IMG/VR virus record: IMGVR_UViG_3300047476_002078
Span: 1 to 42,801 of that record
Length of the DNA: 42,801 nt
Source: a virus
Direction: 5' to 3' (one strand)
Positions 8,908 through 16,809 of the stretch are shown piece by piece (positions within the stretch are counted from its first letter, which is position 1; each line of letters opens with the position of its first letter). The notes under the pieces are model-generated. The model worked only from the letters and a program-made list of their open reading frames with translations, had not been told where the DNA came from and searched no databases. The translations under genes and the position numbers were made by a program.

Positions 8908-8913
8908 ATTATA
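8908..8913 (-). promoter_or_regulatory. -10 box for the 8902-4572 structural operon
   Basis: On the minus strand TATAAT ends 5 bases before the ATG at 8902, with no ribosome site in between. The divergent plus-strand gene starts only 31 bases away, so this short AT-rich gap must serve both directions. Plus-strand TATAGT at 8910-8915 overlaps it. Confidence 0.5.
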
Positions 8914-8933
8914 GTTTAATTTTAATCAAAATT

Positions 8934-9164
8934 ATGAACCTTGTGTTTATTTATAGACCAGATATTCCTAAAGAATTTGCTCTAGGCGTAATGTATGTTT
9001 TAAAAGGTTTCAACACTACACAGAACATGCAATTATTACGAGATTACATGGACGCAGAATCCGATATTTTAGTTTTTAAGTGGATAGAATCAATAATTCA
9101 AGACAATGACGTAGATCAAAAATATAGTTTAGGTTGGTGGAAAGCAAACCTTGTCGGTAACTAA
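8934..9164 (+). CDS. Hypothetical 76-residue protein
   Basis: The open frame extends upstream into the divergent gene (to 8772), but the sensible start is the ATG at 8934 inside the intergenic gap. The protein begins MNLVFIYRPDIP, is alpha-helical, and ends with an aromatic SLGWWKANLVGN tail. No family is recognised. There is no clear ribosome site; the leader would be about a dozen bases if TATAGT at 8910-8915 is the -10 box. The promoter of the next gene overlaps its 3' end. Confidence 0.5.
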   Translation: MNLVFIYRPDIPKEFALGVMYVLKGFNTTQNMQLLRDYMDAESDILVFKWIESIIQDNDVDQKYSLGWWKANLVGN

Positions 9165-9179
9165 AACATTTTGTAAAAT
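9151..9179 (+). promoter_or_regulatory. Promoter for the cysteine-peptidase-like gene
   Basis: TTGTCG (9151-9156) and TAAAAT (9174-9179) are spaced by 17 bases, and the -10 box ends 6 bases before the ATG at 9186. No ribosome site follows, so a leaderless mRNA is likely. This is the best two-box promoter of the leaderless set. Confidence 0.55.
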
Positions 9180-9185
9180 TTTTAA

Positions 9186-9773
9186 ATGAAGAACTTTTAT
9201 GAAATGCAAACAGTTAAATTCAAACTCAAGCCAATACAAAATTTTGAACCTGTTGGAAGTTGCGGGGTGTACGCTTTATCGTACATTACAGGATTAAAGT
9301 TATCTTACATTGATAAATTCACTCCTAAAAAAGGTTGGTGGTCGGATAAAGATATTTTGAAATTTTTAAAAAATTTGGGATATAAATATTTAAAAATATG
9401 TGATTCTACAATCCATCGTCAAAAACTTACTGGAAAGAACTACTATGAAAAAAATATTAACCATTTGAATGTAGTTTTAATATCCCAACATACTACCAAA
9501 GAAGAAGGAAGCTGGGCGGTAGTTTATGATAATAGATACTATCATGGAACAGAAGTTGAATTTTTCAGTGGGTATGAGCTATTAGTAAATCCGTTATGGA
9601 CAGGCTACGTTATTTTTCACCCTAAATGGAAAAGTTCAGCCAAACAAATAAGAGAAAAAATAGATCAAAATTTTTTAGCAATACATAAAATTTGCGGTAA
9701 AAAAAATATTAATGATTATTATCATCCCTCATTATCTATTTGGCATCACTCAGTTTCTAAAAAGTTTAAGTAA
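9186..9773 (+). CDS. Papain-like/C39-like cysteine peptidase fold protein (probable)
   Basis: 195 residues. GSCGVYALSYITG (Cys26 at the start of a helix) has the layout of the nucleophile helix of small papain-like phage proteins. A second element, GSWAVVYDNRYYHG (around residues 107-120), matches the strand pair that normally carries the catalytic His (usually GHWVVV). Here the usual His position is Ser, and the nearest His is in YYHG, so activity is uncertain. The C-terminal 40 residues are basic. It sits next to the convergent endolysin, sharing 24 overlapping bases at the 3' ends, so a lysis or host-processing role is possible. It could also be an inactive or transglutaminase-like relative. 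Confidence 0.45.
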   Translation: MKNFYEMQTVKFKLKPIQNFEPVGSCGVYALSYITGLKLSYIDKFTPKKGWWSDKDILKFLKNLGYKYLKICDSTIHRQKLTGKNYYEKNINHLNVVLISQHTTKEEGSWAVVYDNRYYHGTEVEFFSGYELLVNPLWTGYVIFHPKWKSSAKQIREKIDQNFLAIHKICGKKNINDYYHPSLSIWHHSVSKKFK

Positions 9774-10415
9774 TTTTTCCCAAGCGTTTGGCTTTAATTC
9801 TAGTTTCGGCTCTGGGATTATTTCAATTTCTAATTCCTTATCTTTTTTTGTAACTGCTTTTTGTTTAACAACTTCTTCATTTTCTTTCGGTTTTTCAGAT
9901 TCAACAACTACTAAAGGATTTTTCCACGGTTTAAGATAACCAAGAAGAACAAAAGAACCAGAATTTCCTATAAGTCTTTTTCTTCTATAAACTCCATCAC
10001 CTTCACGATTAATACCTATACCGTCGCTAGTATTTCCTTCTATCGTAATCATGGTCTTGTTATCTATGATTTTTTCAACGATGCCTGTGTGCCCTGAAGC
10101 TGTAGGTTTTCCGTTTTTGTAATAGTTCCAAATAACAATAGCTCCGACTTCTGGTTTACTTAGACGGGCTTCTTTTGGTGATTTATTCCAACATGTTAAT
10201 ACGTGCTCTGTTTTGAATATCCAAGAACTAATGCCTCCAAATTCATCTGTTTTTTTTATACAGTATTGGACAAAAGACATGCACCAAGGTTCCCCTTGAG
10301 CTTTCCCATCTACAGCTTTTTGAAATTCTTCAACCATTTTCCCCTTGTTTTTACCCGACTCTTTGACTCCAACAAGTTTAGAAGCTATTCCGCATAGTTT
10401 TTGAATCTTATTCAT
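9750..10415 (-). CDS. CHAP-domain endolysin
   Basis: 221 residues. The CHAP (NlpC/P60-like amidase/peptidase) core spans about 10-165. Cys45 lies in GEPWCMSFVQYC, His109 in ASGHTGIVEK, and Glu126/Asn128 in TIEGNTS, the expected catalytic order. It would cleave peptidoglycan peptide bonds at lysis. There is no signal peptide, so it needs a holin; the 85-residue hydrophobic protein at 21385 is one candidate. Residues 170-221 form a Lys/Glu/Pro-rich tail with no recognised cell-wall-binding repeat. A strong AGGAGG ribosome site precedes the ATG. The 3' end overlaps the convergent gene by 24 bases. Confidence 0.85.
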   Translation of the reverse strand: MNKIQKLCGIASKLVGVKESGKNKGKMVEEFQKAVDGKAQGEPWCMSFVQYCIKKTDEFGGISSWIFKTEHVLTCWNKSPKEARLSKPEVGAIVIWNYYKNGKPTASGHTGIVEKIIDNKTMITIEGNTSDGIGINREGDGVYRRKRLIGNSGSFVLLGYLKPWKNPLVVVESEKPKENEEVVKQKAVTKKDKELEIEIIPEPKLELKPNAWEKLLKLFRN

Positions 10416-10452
10416 AGGTAATTCCTCCTAAGAATAATATAAATTAAAAGAA

Positions 10453-10749
10453 TTATTGGTTTTGTTTGTAAGATTTCAATAAATCTGGGCGAAATACGTT
10501 TGATTCATATCCGCAGTCACACATCTTAATTAACATTTTTGGTTGATGGAAATTGAAATTAACTATAGGGGCTAATTTTTTGCAACAGGGGCATTTTTCA
10601 TAGCCTAACTCTTGGATATGGTAAATTGAAGAGTCTTTTTTGCCTTTCTTCATTTCTATTGAAATATGATCGAATGACATATCACAAATCAATCTGTCAT
10701 ATATTTCAATTGCTTTTTTTTGCCAAGTTTTTGTCTTTAATTCATTCAT
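10453..10749 (-). CDS. Hypothetical zinc-ribbon protein, 98 residues
   Basis: The N-terminal half is basic and helical. The C-terminal half holds KCPCCKKLAP (about 53-62) and MCDCGYESN (about 76-84), a C-x-C-C...C-x-C arrangement typical of a zinc ribbon. Probably a small nucleic-acid- or protein-binding factor; no family can be named. It lies upstream of the endolysin on the same strand with a 37-base gap, so the two may share a transcript although the endolysin has its own strong ribosome site. A TATAAT box 8 bases from the ATG suggests the promoter. Confidence 0.55.
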   Translation of the reverse strand: MNELKTKTWQKKAIEIYDRLICDMSFDHISIEMKKGKKDSSIYHIQELGYEKCPCCKKLAPIVNFNFHQPKMLIKMCDCGYESNVFRPDLLKSYKQNQ

Positions 10750-10757
10750 TCTTACCT

Positions 10758-10763
10758 ATTATA
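10758..10763 (-). promoter_or_regulatory. -10 box upstream of the gene at 10749
   Basis: Minus-strand TATAAT ends 8 bases before the ATG at 10749. The sequence between (AGGTAAGA) contains a partial Shine-Dalgarno, so this gene may be either short-leadered or leaderless. A plus-strand TATATT at 10795-10800 in the same 70-base divergent gap probably serves the RelA/SpoT-type gene. Confidence 0.45.
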
Positions 10764-10819
10764 GTAGTAATTATTTTTTAATTTATCAGTGATTTATATT
10801 TCTAATAAAAGACAGGGTT

Positions 10820-11746
10820 ATGAATTTAAGAAAAATAGCAGGAAGAGTAGCTTTAAAATATGCGGCATCTGGACCATCCTTTGATTACAAATTTAATGAA
10901 GAGGATTCAGAAAAATTAGTGAGAAATCCTAACCCTCACGGTGTTAAGAAAATGGTGACACAGGAATACGCTGATAGATTTTTGGGGAAACAGCCAAAAA
11001 AATCTCCTGTTGAAAATAAACCTGCTCCTTCAACAATTTCTAAAGCTAAAGAAAATAAGGAAAGAGTAGAAAATCAGAAAAAAACTAATCAAAAGCACTC
11101 GAATGGGATGAATAAACCTGAATACAATAAAAAGGGTGCTGAAGTAACAAAAGATGAATGTGTTTCTTTTATTAAAGAGTTTCACCCTGCTTTTGAAGAA
11201 GCCGCTTCATGGGGAGAAGGGTTTAAAAAATCAGGAGCGATGAGTTTTTCAGGAAGATTAAAAGACGAAAATTCTCTACATGATAAAATGAAAGGAAGAT
11301 TCAAAGAAAGAACTTTGAATTCGGCAGGGGATATTGTAGGAAGTAGAGCTATTTGCAAAAATATGAACGATGTTAAAAAAATCATTTCTCATGTTTATGA
11401 CACTTATGATGTTTTAGAACACGATGATAGTGTAGAAGAAAAAGTAAGACCTGAAGGGTACAGAGCACATCATTTTACAATCAAATCAAGTGATGGTAAA
11501 TTAATTGAACTTCAAGTTAAAACGCAAAATCAACAATTATGGTCAGGGTACACACATGACACAATTTATAAAGCTGAAGACCCTGAAATAATACAAGCCA
11601 AGCCAGATATAGATAAATATACTAAAGCAGTTAGTGACTATATTTATGCTGTGGATACTGGCAAAGACCCCGGTTCTTTTCCAGAAACTCCAGAAATATT
11701 AAAAAAGAAAAATTTAGCTTTCCCTGCTAATGACATAGTGAGATAA
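10820..11746 (+). CDS. RelA/SpoT-type nucleotidyltransferase (alarmone synthetase-like)
   Basis: 308 residues in three parts. Residues 1-16 form a basic amphipathic peptide (MNLRKIAGRVALKYAA). Residues 20-115 are a low-complexity Lys/Asn/Pro linker. Residues 115-280 form a RelA_SpoT synthetase domain: SGRLK (144-148), GDIVGSR (170-176, matching the conserved D-x-x-G-x-R), YRAHH (214-218, usually YRSLH) and ELQVKT (230-235, usually E-V-Q-I-R-T with the catalytic Glu), then an H246. No HD hydrolase or TGS/ACT domains are present, so it resembles a small alarmone synthetase or a toxic pyrophosphokinase that modifies nucleotides or tRNA. Expected effect: transfer of pyrophosphate from ATP, slowing host translation or metabolism. 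The N-terminal peptide resembles that of the ADP-ribosyltransferase at 39196. Confidence 0.75.
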   Translation: MNLRKIAGRVALKYAASGPSFDYKFNEEDSEKLVRNPNPHGVKKMVTQEYADRFLGKQPKKSPVENKPAPSTISKAKENKERVENQKKTNQKHSNGMNKPEYNKKGAEVTKDECVSFIKEFHPAFEEAASWGEGFKKSGAMSFSGRLKDENSLHDKMKGRFKERTLNSAGDIVGSRAICKNMNDVKKIISHVYDTYDVLEHDDSVEEKVRPEGYRAHHFTIKSSDGKLIELQVKTQNQQLWSGYTHDTIYKAEDPEIIQAKPDIDKYTKAVSDYIYAVDTGKDPGSFPETPEILKKKNLAFPANDIVR

Positions 11747-11750
11747 GAAA

Positions 11751-11963
11751 ATGAAATACTATCTAGTTATAAGAGATAAAAAAAATAAAAACTTAGACGT
11801 AAAAGAATATCCTACCATGAAAAAAGCTTCCGCAGTAAAAGAAGCTATGCTTAAAAGCGGTCATGAAGGGCAATTAGTAATAGGTTACGGAAGCTCAATG
11901 AATGATTTTTTAACATCATTTACAGAGTATCGACCAAAAAATTGGAAAGATTTAATTAAGTAA
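11751..11963 (+). CDS. Hypothetical 70-residue protein downstream of RelA/SpoT gene
   Basis: Starts 4 bases after the RelA/SpoT-type gene, so it is certainly co-transcribed. Small, basic, alpha/beta: a strand-forming start (MKYYLVIRDKK), a helix around 22-36, a strand LVIGYG, and a helical end. No family is recognised. Because small alarmone synthetase toxins are often paired with a small neutralising partner, an antitoxin or chaperone role can be imagined, but nothing in the sequence shows it. Its last 8 bases overlap the convergent acetyltransferase gene. Confidence 0.5.
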   Translation: MKYYLVIRDKKNKNLDVKEYPTMKKASAVKEAMLKSGHEGQLVIGYGSSMNDFLTSFTEYRPKNWKDLIK

Positions 11964-12573
11964 TTTTTTTGGCAGGTATTCCAACATAAATACCACTTTC
12001 TGTTAAATTTTTGACAACTGCGGATTGAGCACCAGTAATTACATTTTCTGATATACAAATTTTTTCTCGAACCGCTGTTCCTGTTCCCAAAGAGGAATAT
12101 TTTCCGATAACTGTGTTACCTGAAATGTGACAGCCCGGATTTGCTGTTACATAATCATCAATTACTGCGTCGTGCCCAACAGTACAGTTAAGATTCAAAA
12201 CAACGTAATCCCCGATTTTAACATTAGTAGTGATTATACACCCTGCGGTTATAATCCCTCCTACACCTATATCAGCATCTTGAACTAAAGCTTTTGGGTG
12301 AACAAATGTTTTCATTGGCTTTAATCCGCTTTTCAATGCTTTTTCTACCATTATTTTTTTAACTTCGGGATTACCTACACCGATTATAAATTCAGCATTT
12401 TGAAATGAATCAAAGTTCCAATTTTTAACAACCTTGTAACTTTTATTTTTTATAATTATTTCTTCAATATTTGTGAAATCATCCACAAAAATAAAATCAG
12501 CATTAAAAGAATCTAAGTGAAAAAAGACTTCCCTTGCAAATCCCCCTGCTCCAAGAATAACTATGTTTTTCAT
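11956..12573 (-). CDS. NeuD/PglD-like sugar O/N-acyltransferase
   Basis: 205 residues. Residues 1-80 form the small Rossmann-like N-terminal domain of the NeuD/PglD family (IVILGAGGFAREV at 4-16). Residues 95-205 are a left-handed beta helix with hexapeptide repeats (IGVGGIITAG, IGDYVVLNLN, VIDDYVTANPG, IGKYSSLGTG) and the conserved NCTVGHD (catalytic His about 134). Known role: acetyl-CoA-dependent acylation of an amino- or sialic-type sugar nucleotide. It overlaps by 4 bases with the upstream aminotransferase fusion. That pairing is the classical order for making a 4-amino then 4-acetamido sugar (compare PglE/PglD). The preceding dehydratase is not in the window and may come from the host. 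Confidence 0.85.
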   Translation of the reverse strand: MKNIVILGAGGFAREVFFHLDSFNADFIFVDDFTNIEEIIIKNKSYKVVKNWNFDSFQNAEFIIGVGNPEVKKIMVEKALKSGLKPMKTFVHPKALVQDADIGVGGIITAGCIITTNVKIGDYVVLNLNCTVGHDAVIDDYVTANPGCHISGNTVIGKYSSLGTGTAVREKICISENVITGAQSAVVKNLTESGIYVGIPAKKIT

Positions 12574-14654
12574 GAAAGAGCCTCAATAATTCCATTGAAA
12601 ACTTCATCCATTTCTTCATTTGTAATAGTTTCGTAAAACGGTATGCACAATATTCTGTCTGACATGTTTTCAGTTTTTGACAAGTCGTTAAATGCCAAAT
12701 TATCTTTGAAAAAAGGCTGTGCGTGAATAGGTATGTAGTATATTCTGGTGTTAATACCTTTTTTGTTCAAAGATTCAATAACTAAATTTCTTTCTTCTTT
12801 ATTTGATAAAATAATAGGGTAAACCTGATAACCTGAATTAATATTTTTAATTGTTTTTATTGAACTTGTAGAAAATTTTTGTTGATAGTAATCGTGTTTT
12901 TGCTTTTTAATATTTATTTTATTTTCAATAGTATCCATAACAGATAGACCTATAGCAGCATGAAATTCAGAGCATTTTGCATTTGTACCCGATAAGGTTG
13001 AAACATTATTGGTAAAACCAAAATTTATAATTTTTCTGCATTTCTCAATAAAATTTGAATTTTTACTGGTCACTAAGCACCCTTCACCAATACCAAAAGT
13101 TTTGGTTATATGCAGACTGAAAATTTCGCAATCTCCTGCCGACCCTAATTTTGTTTCGTCACTGTACGATGCTCCAAGTGCAGCCGCCGAATCAAAAATT
13201 AAAATTAATCCATGTTTATTAGCAAAGTCTTCGTACTTTTTATAATCACATGTGTAGCCGAGAGCCTGAACGACAATCATGGCTTTTGTATTGGCAGTTA
13301 ATTTTTTTTCTGCGTTTTTAATACATAAATGAATACCTTCTTCTTCAATATCAACTAAGACAGGATTACATTCAGCGTTTAATACAGAATGTGCTGTAGC
13401 AGAAAACGTAAAAGATGGAATTAAAATATCACAGTTCTTTAAATCATGTGCTTTTATAGCAACAGTTAATCCTATTGTTGCGTTATTCATTAAAACTGGG
13501 ACATTATCAAGATTGAGATAGGACTTGAACCTTTCCTCTAACATTTTTACACAGGGTCCGTTGTTAGAGAATGTATTTGATTCATAGGAATCTACTAAAT
13601 ATTTAGCCCAATCTTTGATTTGTGGTGGGTTAGGTTTTAAAACAGGTATCTTTAAAAAAAGATCAGAGTCATCAAAAAATTTACTGGCGTAATTTGGCAA
13701 ATTTTTAATGTCGAATCTTTCGTATCTTTCAGAGATTTCTAAATTCACTTTAGAATTTATCTGAATTTCACTTAAAGCAGAGCTAGATATTATTGAATTT
13801 GGGACATTTACTGTAAAATGGTCTTGTTCTATTTTGTAAACATTCAAACTTAACCCATTAACTGAAATAGAATCTTCTATCTTTAAATCAGCTAGTATCT
13901 CTGGGCAAGAAATTATAAATTCTTTTGATTCCTCTAAGTTGTTAATTGAAGATACAGTCCCTATATTTTTGATTTGACCAGCAAACATATTTCCCTTCCT
14001 ATTTTGTATATCAACCCCAAATATAGGGTATTTATCTAAATCTTTGAAATGCCATCCGATTATTTCACCATTAGATAAAGAATTTGATCTTAAATTATCT
14101 ACGTTATTGACCGTAAAATGAAAAAGAGGGTCAAAATTCTTTTTTAGACACATTAAATTTTTACTATCTTGAATATTATTTTGAATTTTCAAATTTAAAA
14201 AATATCTAAAATTTTGGAGCTTGAAAACAATAGGCTCCTGATTATCTGTAAATAAAGCATGAGCTTCTCTTGTCCAACTCATTAATGTTTGATTATTAAA
14301 AACGATATTATCTTCGGAGAGTATGACAATATCTTCCGGTTGTGCAGAAGATAGAGCTTCTGACAGTTTTGAATAGTGGTGCGTTAAATTTTCAACAAGT
14401 GAATTTTCTGAAGGTAAGTCTATGACGCTGTACAAAATTTTATCTTTATACTTATCAAAAATGTCTTTATTTTCTTCAAACAGTAGAGCTTTCGGCTTTC
14501 CGTTATAATCTTGGTTACATTCTACGAAAACAAAATAATCAACGATGGAAAGTTCATAAACTAATGTTTCTAAAACTGTTAGGGTATGTTTACCGTAATT
14601 TACAATAGGTACACATAAAAAAACTTTTTTTCCAAATTTATTGCTTAATTCCAT
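12570..14654 (-). CDS. Glycosyltransferase - lumazine-binding barrel - DegT aminotransferase fusion
   Basis: 694 residues in one open frame. About 8-210: GT17-like glycosyltransferase (KVFLCVPIVNYG, VDYFVFVECN, EDIVILSEDN). About 223-312: a single riboflavin-synthase-type lumazine-binding barrel, starting MFAGQIKNIGTV (family MFTGIVE...GTV), then ILADLKIEDSISVNGLSLNV (family NG-x-C-LTV; here Ser replaces Cys), FTVNVP and SKVNLEIS. About 345-694: DegT/DnrJ/EryC1 PLP-dependent sugar aminotransferase, with FDSAAALGA (Asp488) and SLHITKTFGIGEG (Schiff-base Lys518). The third domain should aminate a 4-keto sugar nucleotide, and the next gene could acetylate it. The middle barrel's job is unknown. 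A GAGGT ribosome site precedes the ATG. Confidence 0.8.
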   Translation of the reverse strand: MELSNKFGKKVFLCVPIVNYGKHTLTVLETLVYELSIVDYFVFVECNQDYNGKPKALLFEENKDIFDKYKDKILYSVIDLPSENSLVENLTHHYSKLSEALSSAQPEDIVILSEDNIVFNNQTLMSWTREAHALFTDNQEPIVFKLQNFRYFLNLKIQNNIQDSKNLMCLKKNFDPLFHFTVNNVDNLRSNSLSNGEIIGWHFKDLDKYPIFGVDIQNRKGNMFAGQIKNIGTVSSINNLEESKEFIISCPEILADLKIEDSISVNGLSLNVYKIEQDHFTVNVPNSIISSSALSEIQINSKVNLEISERYERFDIKNLPNYASKFFDDSDLFLKIPVLKPNPPQIKDWAKYLVDSYESNTFSNNGPCVKMLEERFKSYLNLDNVPVLMNNATIGLTVAIKAHDLKNCDILIPSFTFSATAHSVLNAECNPVLVDIEEEGIHLCIKNAEKKLTANTKAMIVVQALGYTCDYKKYEDFANKHGLILIFDSAAALGASYSDETKLGSAGDCEIFSLHITKTFGIGEGCLVTSKNSNFIEKCRKIINFGFTNNVSTLSGTNAKCSEFHAAIGLSVMDTIENKINIKKQKHDYYQQKFSTSSIKTIKNINSGYQVYPIILSNKEERNLVIESLNKKGINTRIYYIPIHAQPFFKDNLAFNDLSKTENMSDRILCIPFYETITNEEMDEVFNGIIEALS

Positions 14655-14748
14655 TAATTTACCTCTAACATATTTATAGCTAAAAAATTATAAAAATTTT
14701 ATGGCTTTATCCATATATATTTATTAGGATATTTTTACGGAGGTGTCT

Positions 14749-15084
14749 ATGAGTTTTATGAACAGGATACGTAAAGAGGCTCTTAGTGATGAGGAGCTTA
14801 TCAAAATTCGAGAAAGCGAGCTTCTTTTTAACGAAAATCGTTACGGTAATAACGTACCAAAAGAAGAAATAGAAGAAGATAATAGATGCCGTGAGGTTCT
14901 ATCTGGTATTAAAGCACAAGCTGAATCTTTGTTGAGTGATACAGATACTTTAGAAATAAACATTAAAAAAATAGAAGATAATCTACAAAATGTTACGGTT
15001 TCAGGAACTTCTAATCAAGATTATGACGAAATTATTCTTTCAGTCGATGAAGGTAAAGTTATTTTTAAAATAACACCAAATTAA
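14749..15084 (+). CDS. Hypothetical acidic helical protein, 111 residues
   Basis: An in-frame GTG exists at 14743, but it falls inside the strong CGGAGGTG ribosome site. The ATG at 14749, 5 bases after GGAGG, is the better start. The protein is acidic and helical for 80 residues (heptad-like from 45 to 80), then a short strand pair (YDEIILSVDEGKVIFKI). No family is recognised. It is alone on the plus strand between two minus-strand operons and overlaps the Fe-S carrier gene tail-to-tail by 4 bases. The strong ribosome site suggests good expression, perhaps as a structural or scaffolding protein. Confidence 0.6.
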   Translation: MSFMNRIRKEALSDEELIKIRESELLFNENRYGNNVPKEEIEEDNRCREVLSGIKAQAESLLSDTDTLEINIKKIEDNLQNVTVSGTSNQDYDEIILSVDEGKVIFKITPN

Positions 15085-15413
15085 ATTGAAAAAGATTCAC
15101 CGCAACCACAGGTATTTTTGGCATTATGGTTTTCAAATACAAAACCTTTTCCATTAAGACCGTCTTTAAAGTCAAGTGTGACTCCTTTCAGATAGATAGC
15201 GGATTTAGGGTCTATTAAGATGGAGATGTTATCCAAACTTAATATGTTGTCTTTTTCTTTAAACTGAGAAAATTCTATTTTATAAGATAACCCAGAACAT
15301 CCTCCTCCTGTTACAGAGATGCGTAAACCCTTTTCGTTGTTCGCATTTTCGGTACTCCAGATGTCTTTTATTTGTTGGATTGCCTTTTCGGTTACTTCAA
15401 TTATGTTGTTCAT
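15081..15413 (-). CDS. A-type iron-sulfur carrier (IscA/ErpA/HesB family)
   Basis: 110 residues, the usual length. The three conserved cysteines are present: Cys39 in GGGCSGLSYKIEF, and Cys102 and Cys104 in the C-terminal CGCGESF. Known role: accepts Fe-S clusters or iron from the scaffold and hands them to target proteins. The gene starts in a 4-base overlap (ATGA) with the end of thymidylate kinase, so they are one operon. In a phage it may help mature Fe-S enzymes such as host ribonucleotide reductase or radical enzymes. Whether it belongs to the IscA, ErpA or SufA branch cannot be decided by eye. Confidence 0.9.
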   Translation of the reverse strand: MNNIIEVTEKAIQQIKDIWSTENANNEKGLRISVTGGGCSGLSYKIEFSQFKEKDNILSLDNISILIDPKSAIYLKGVTLDFKDGLNGKGFVFENHNAKNTCGCGESFSI

Positions 15414-16096
15414 AAAACCTCTTTATCAATTATCGCCGTAATTTGCTCTTTTGATAGAGTTCCATCTATTTCAAAAACTTTAGGAAAATTTGTAGATAAT
15501 TCAATTTCTCCTAAAAAGGGACAGTTTAATTTATTTATAGCAAATTTTTGTCCGTTTATGCTATTCAAAGAGTTTAAATCCTTAGAAATTCTTAAAAAAT
15601 TTTCTCTTACTTTTTCCGTAAAACTGTCACCTTTAGATTCTTCTCTCGTGGAAGAAGTATCACCTCTTTCAAACCTTCGTTTTGTAGCTTCTTCGATAGG
15701 TATATCTAAGAAAAAAATATGAGAGGGGAAAACCTGAATAGCAAATTTTAACAGGTTCCAAATGTCTTGAACTTTGTTTCCACAAGCTACACCATAAGCT
15801 AAACCGCTCATAAATGATCTGTCTGAAACAACAAAATAACCGTCTTCTAAAAGCTGTTTTACCTTGGCGGTATGTTCGGCTCGATCAGCTTGCATTAGCA
15901 GTTCCAATGATGCTGGAGATATTTTTTCATGGCTTAAAACAAAATCTCGAACTTTTAAATTTATCAAAGGGCTTCCGGGTTCTCTAGTCCAAATTGCTTT
16001 GTGCCCTGAATTGATTAATCTTTTTACTAAATTTTCACTGTGACTTGATTTACCACACCCGTCGATTCCTTCAAACACGATATATTTGTTTTCCAT
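15410..16096 (-). CDS. tmk: Thymidylate kinase
   Basis: 228 residues, close to the usual 205-215. P-loop FEGIDGCGKSS (8-18), the thymidylate-binding TREPGSP (37-43), and SDRSFMSGLAY (91-101), the DRS/DRY signature. A lid-like basic segment RRFERGD follows. It phosphorylates dTMP to dTDP using ATP. The substrate could be made by the ThyA at 26594, so the phage carries two consecutive steps of dTTP supply. The ribosome site AAGGGGA lies upstream. The stop overlaps the start of the A-type Fe-S carrier by 4 bases. Confidence 0.92.
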   Translation of the reverse strand: MENKYIVFEGIDGCGKSSHSENLVKRLINSGHKAIWTREPGSPLINLKVRDFVLSHEKISPASLELLMQADRAEHTAKVKQLLEDGYFVVSDRSFMSGLAYGVACGNKVQDIWNLLKFAIQVFPSHIFFLDIPIEEATKRRFERGDTSSTREESKGDSFTEKVRENFLRISKDLNSLNSINGQKFAINKLNCPFLGEIELSTNFPKVFEIDGTLSKEQITAIIDKEVL

Positions 16097-16153
16097 AAAT
16101 CCCCTTTTACGGAAAAAGTTTAAAATAATGTGTTGGAATTTTCAAACGAATAG

Positions 16154-16159
16154 TATAAT
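16154..16159 (+). promoter_or_regulatory. -10 box abutting start at 16168
   Basis: Perfect TATAAT ends 8 bases before the ATG at 16168. The bases between (TTGATTTT) hold no ribosome site, so a leaderless or near-leaderless transcript is predicted for the glycosyltransferase operon. The -35 region (TTGGAA at 16133) is poor. Confidence 0.55.
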
Positions 16160-16167
16160 TTGATTTT

Positions 16168-16809
16168 ATGATTAGTATTATTACAAGCGTAAATGACCAA
16201 GAGCAATATGAACAATTTATGATGCCTAGTATGAACAGGCTTCAGAAATTTCTTATGGATTCTAATCTTCCTACTCTGGATATAGTAAAAGTTTCTGGTT
16301 CAGAGTCTATCGGCAAGAATTACAATGAAGGCATAAGAAAAGCCATCTACAAGGTAAAAGTTTTTATTCACCAAGATGTAGATATGCTAGAAATAGATTG
16401 GGCTTTTAAACTTCTAAAAATTTTTGCTGATTACCCAGATGTGGGATTAGTAGGATTGGTAGGAACCGTAAATTTTCCGAATAGAGGGTTTTGGTGGACT
16501 TCTGGAAGAGAATTTATTCGTGGAGAGCTTTGGTCAGGAAAAGAAAAAGCTGATTGGACTTTTTTGCCTGTGATTGCCCCGACAACAGTAGAATGTATTG
16601 ATGGCTTTTTCATGGCAACAAATAGAGACATTCTATGGGATGAGGACATTAAAGGTTTTCATTGTTATGATATGGACTACTCTCGTACAATTACTAAAAA
16701 CGGTTTAAAAATAATGGTCATGCCTCATAAATCTTGGCATATTGGAGAAATTCGAGAGGCAAAACACGAGCATTTATTTGAAACTTACTATAAAAAATGG
16801 AATTTATGA
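16168..16809 (+). CDS. GT-A fold glycosyltransferase (family 2-like)
   Basis: 213 residues. Starts with the strand MISIITSVND; VFIHQDVDMLEID (Asp70-Val-Asp72) is the DxD metal/nucleotide-sugar motif. WWTSGRE, ECIDGFFMATNRD and HCYDMDYSRTITKNG follow the acceptor-side pattern of short GT2-like enzymes, and W-H-I-G near the end is typical of the C-terminal His. No membrane segment, so a soluble enzyme. It heads an operon: the next glycosyltransferase begins in the ATGA overlap at 16806. Donor and acceptor cannot be predicted. Confidence 0.8.
   Translation: MISIITSVNDQEQYEQFMMPSMNRLQKFLMDSNLPTLDIVKVSGSESIGKNYNEGIRKAIYKVKVFIHQDVDMLEIDWAFKLLKIFADYPDVGLVGLVGTVNFPNRGFWWTSGREFIRGELWSGKEKADWTFLPVIAPTTVECIDGFFMATNRDILWDEDIKGFHCYDMDYSRTITKNGLKIMVMPHKSWHIGEIREAKHEHLFETYYKKWNL

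Noticed and set aside
8772-8933. Upstream extension of the plus-strand frame ending at 9164
   Set aside because: It would overlap the divergent structural gene by 130 bases; the ATG at 8934 is inside the gap and gives a sensible protein.
11751-11963. Antitoxin for the RelA/SpoT-type protein
   Set aside because: Only adjacency supports it; no antitoxin motif is visible, so it is left as hypothetical.
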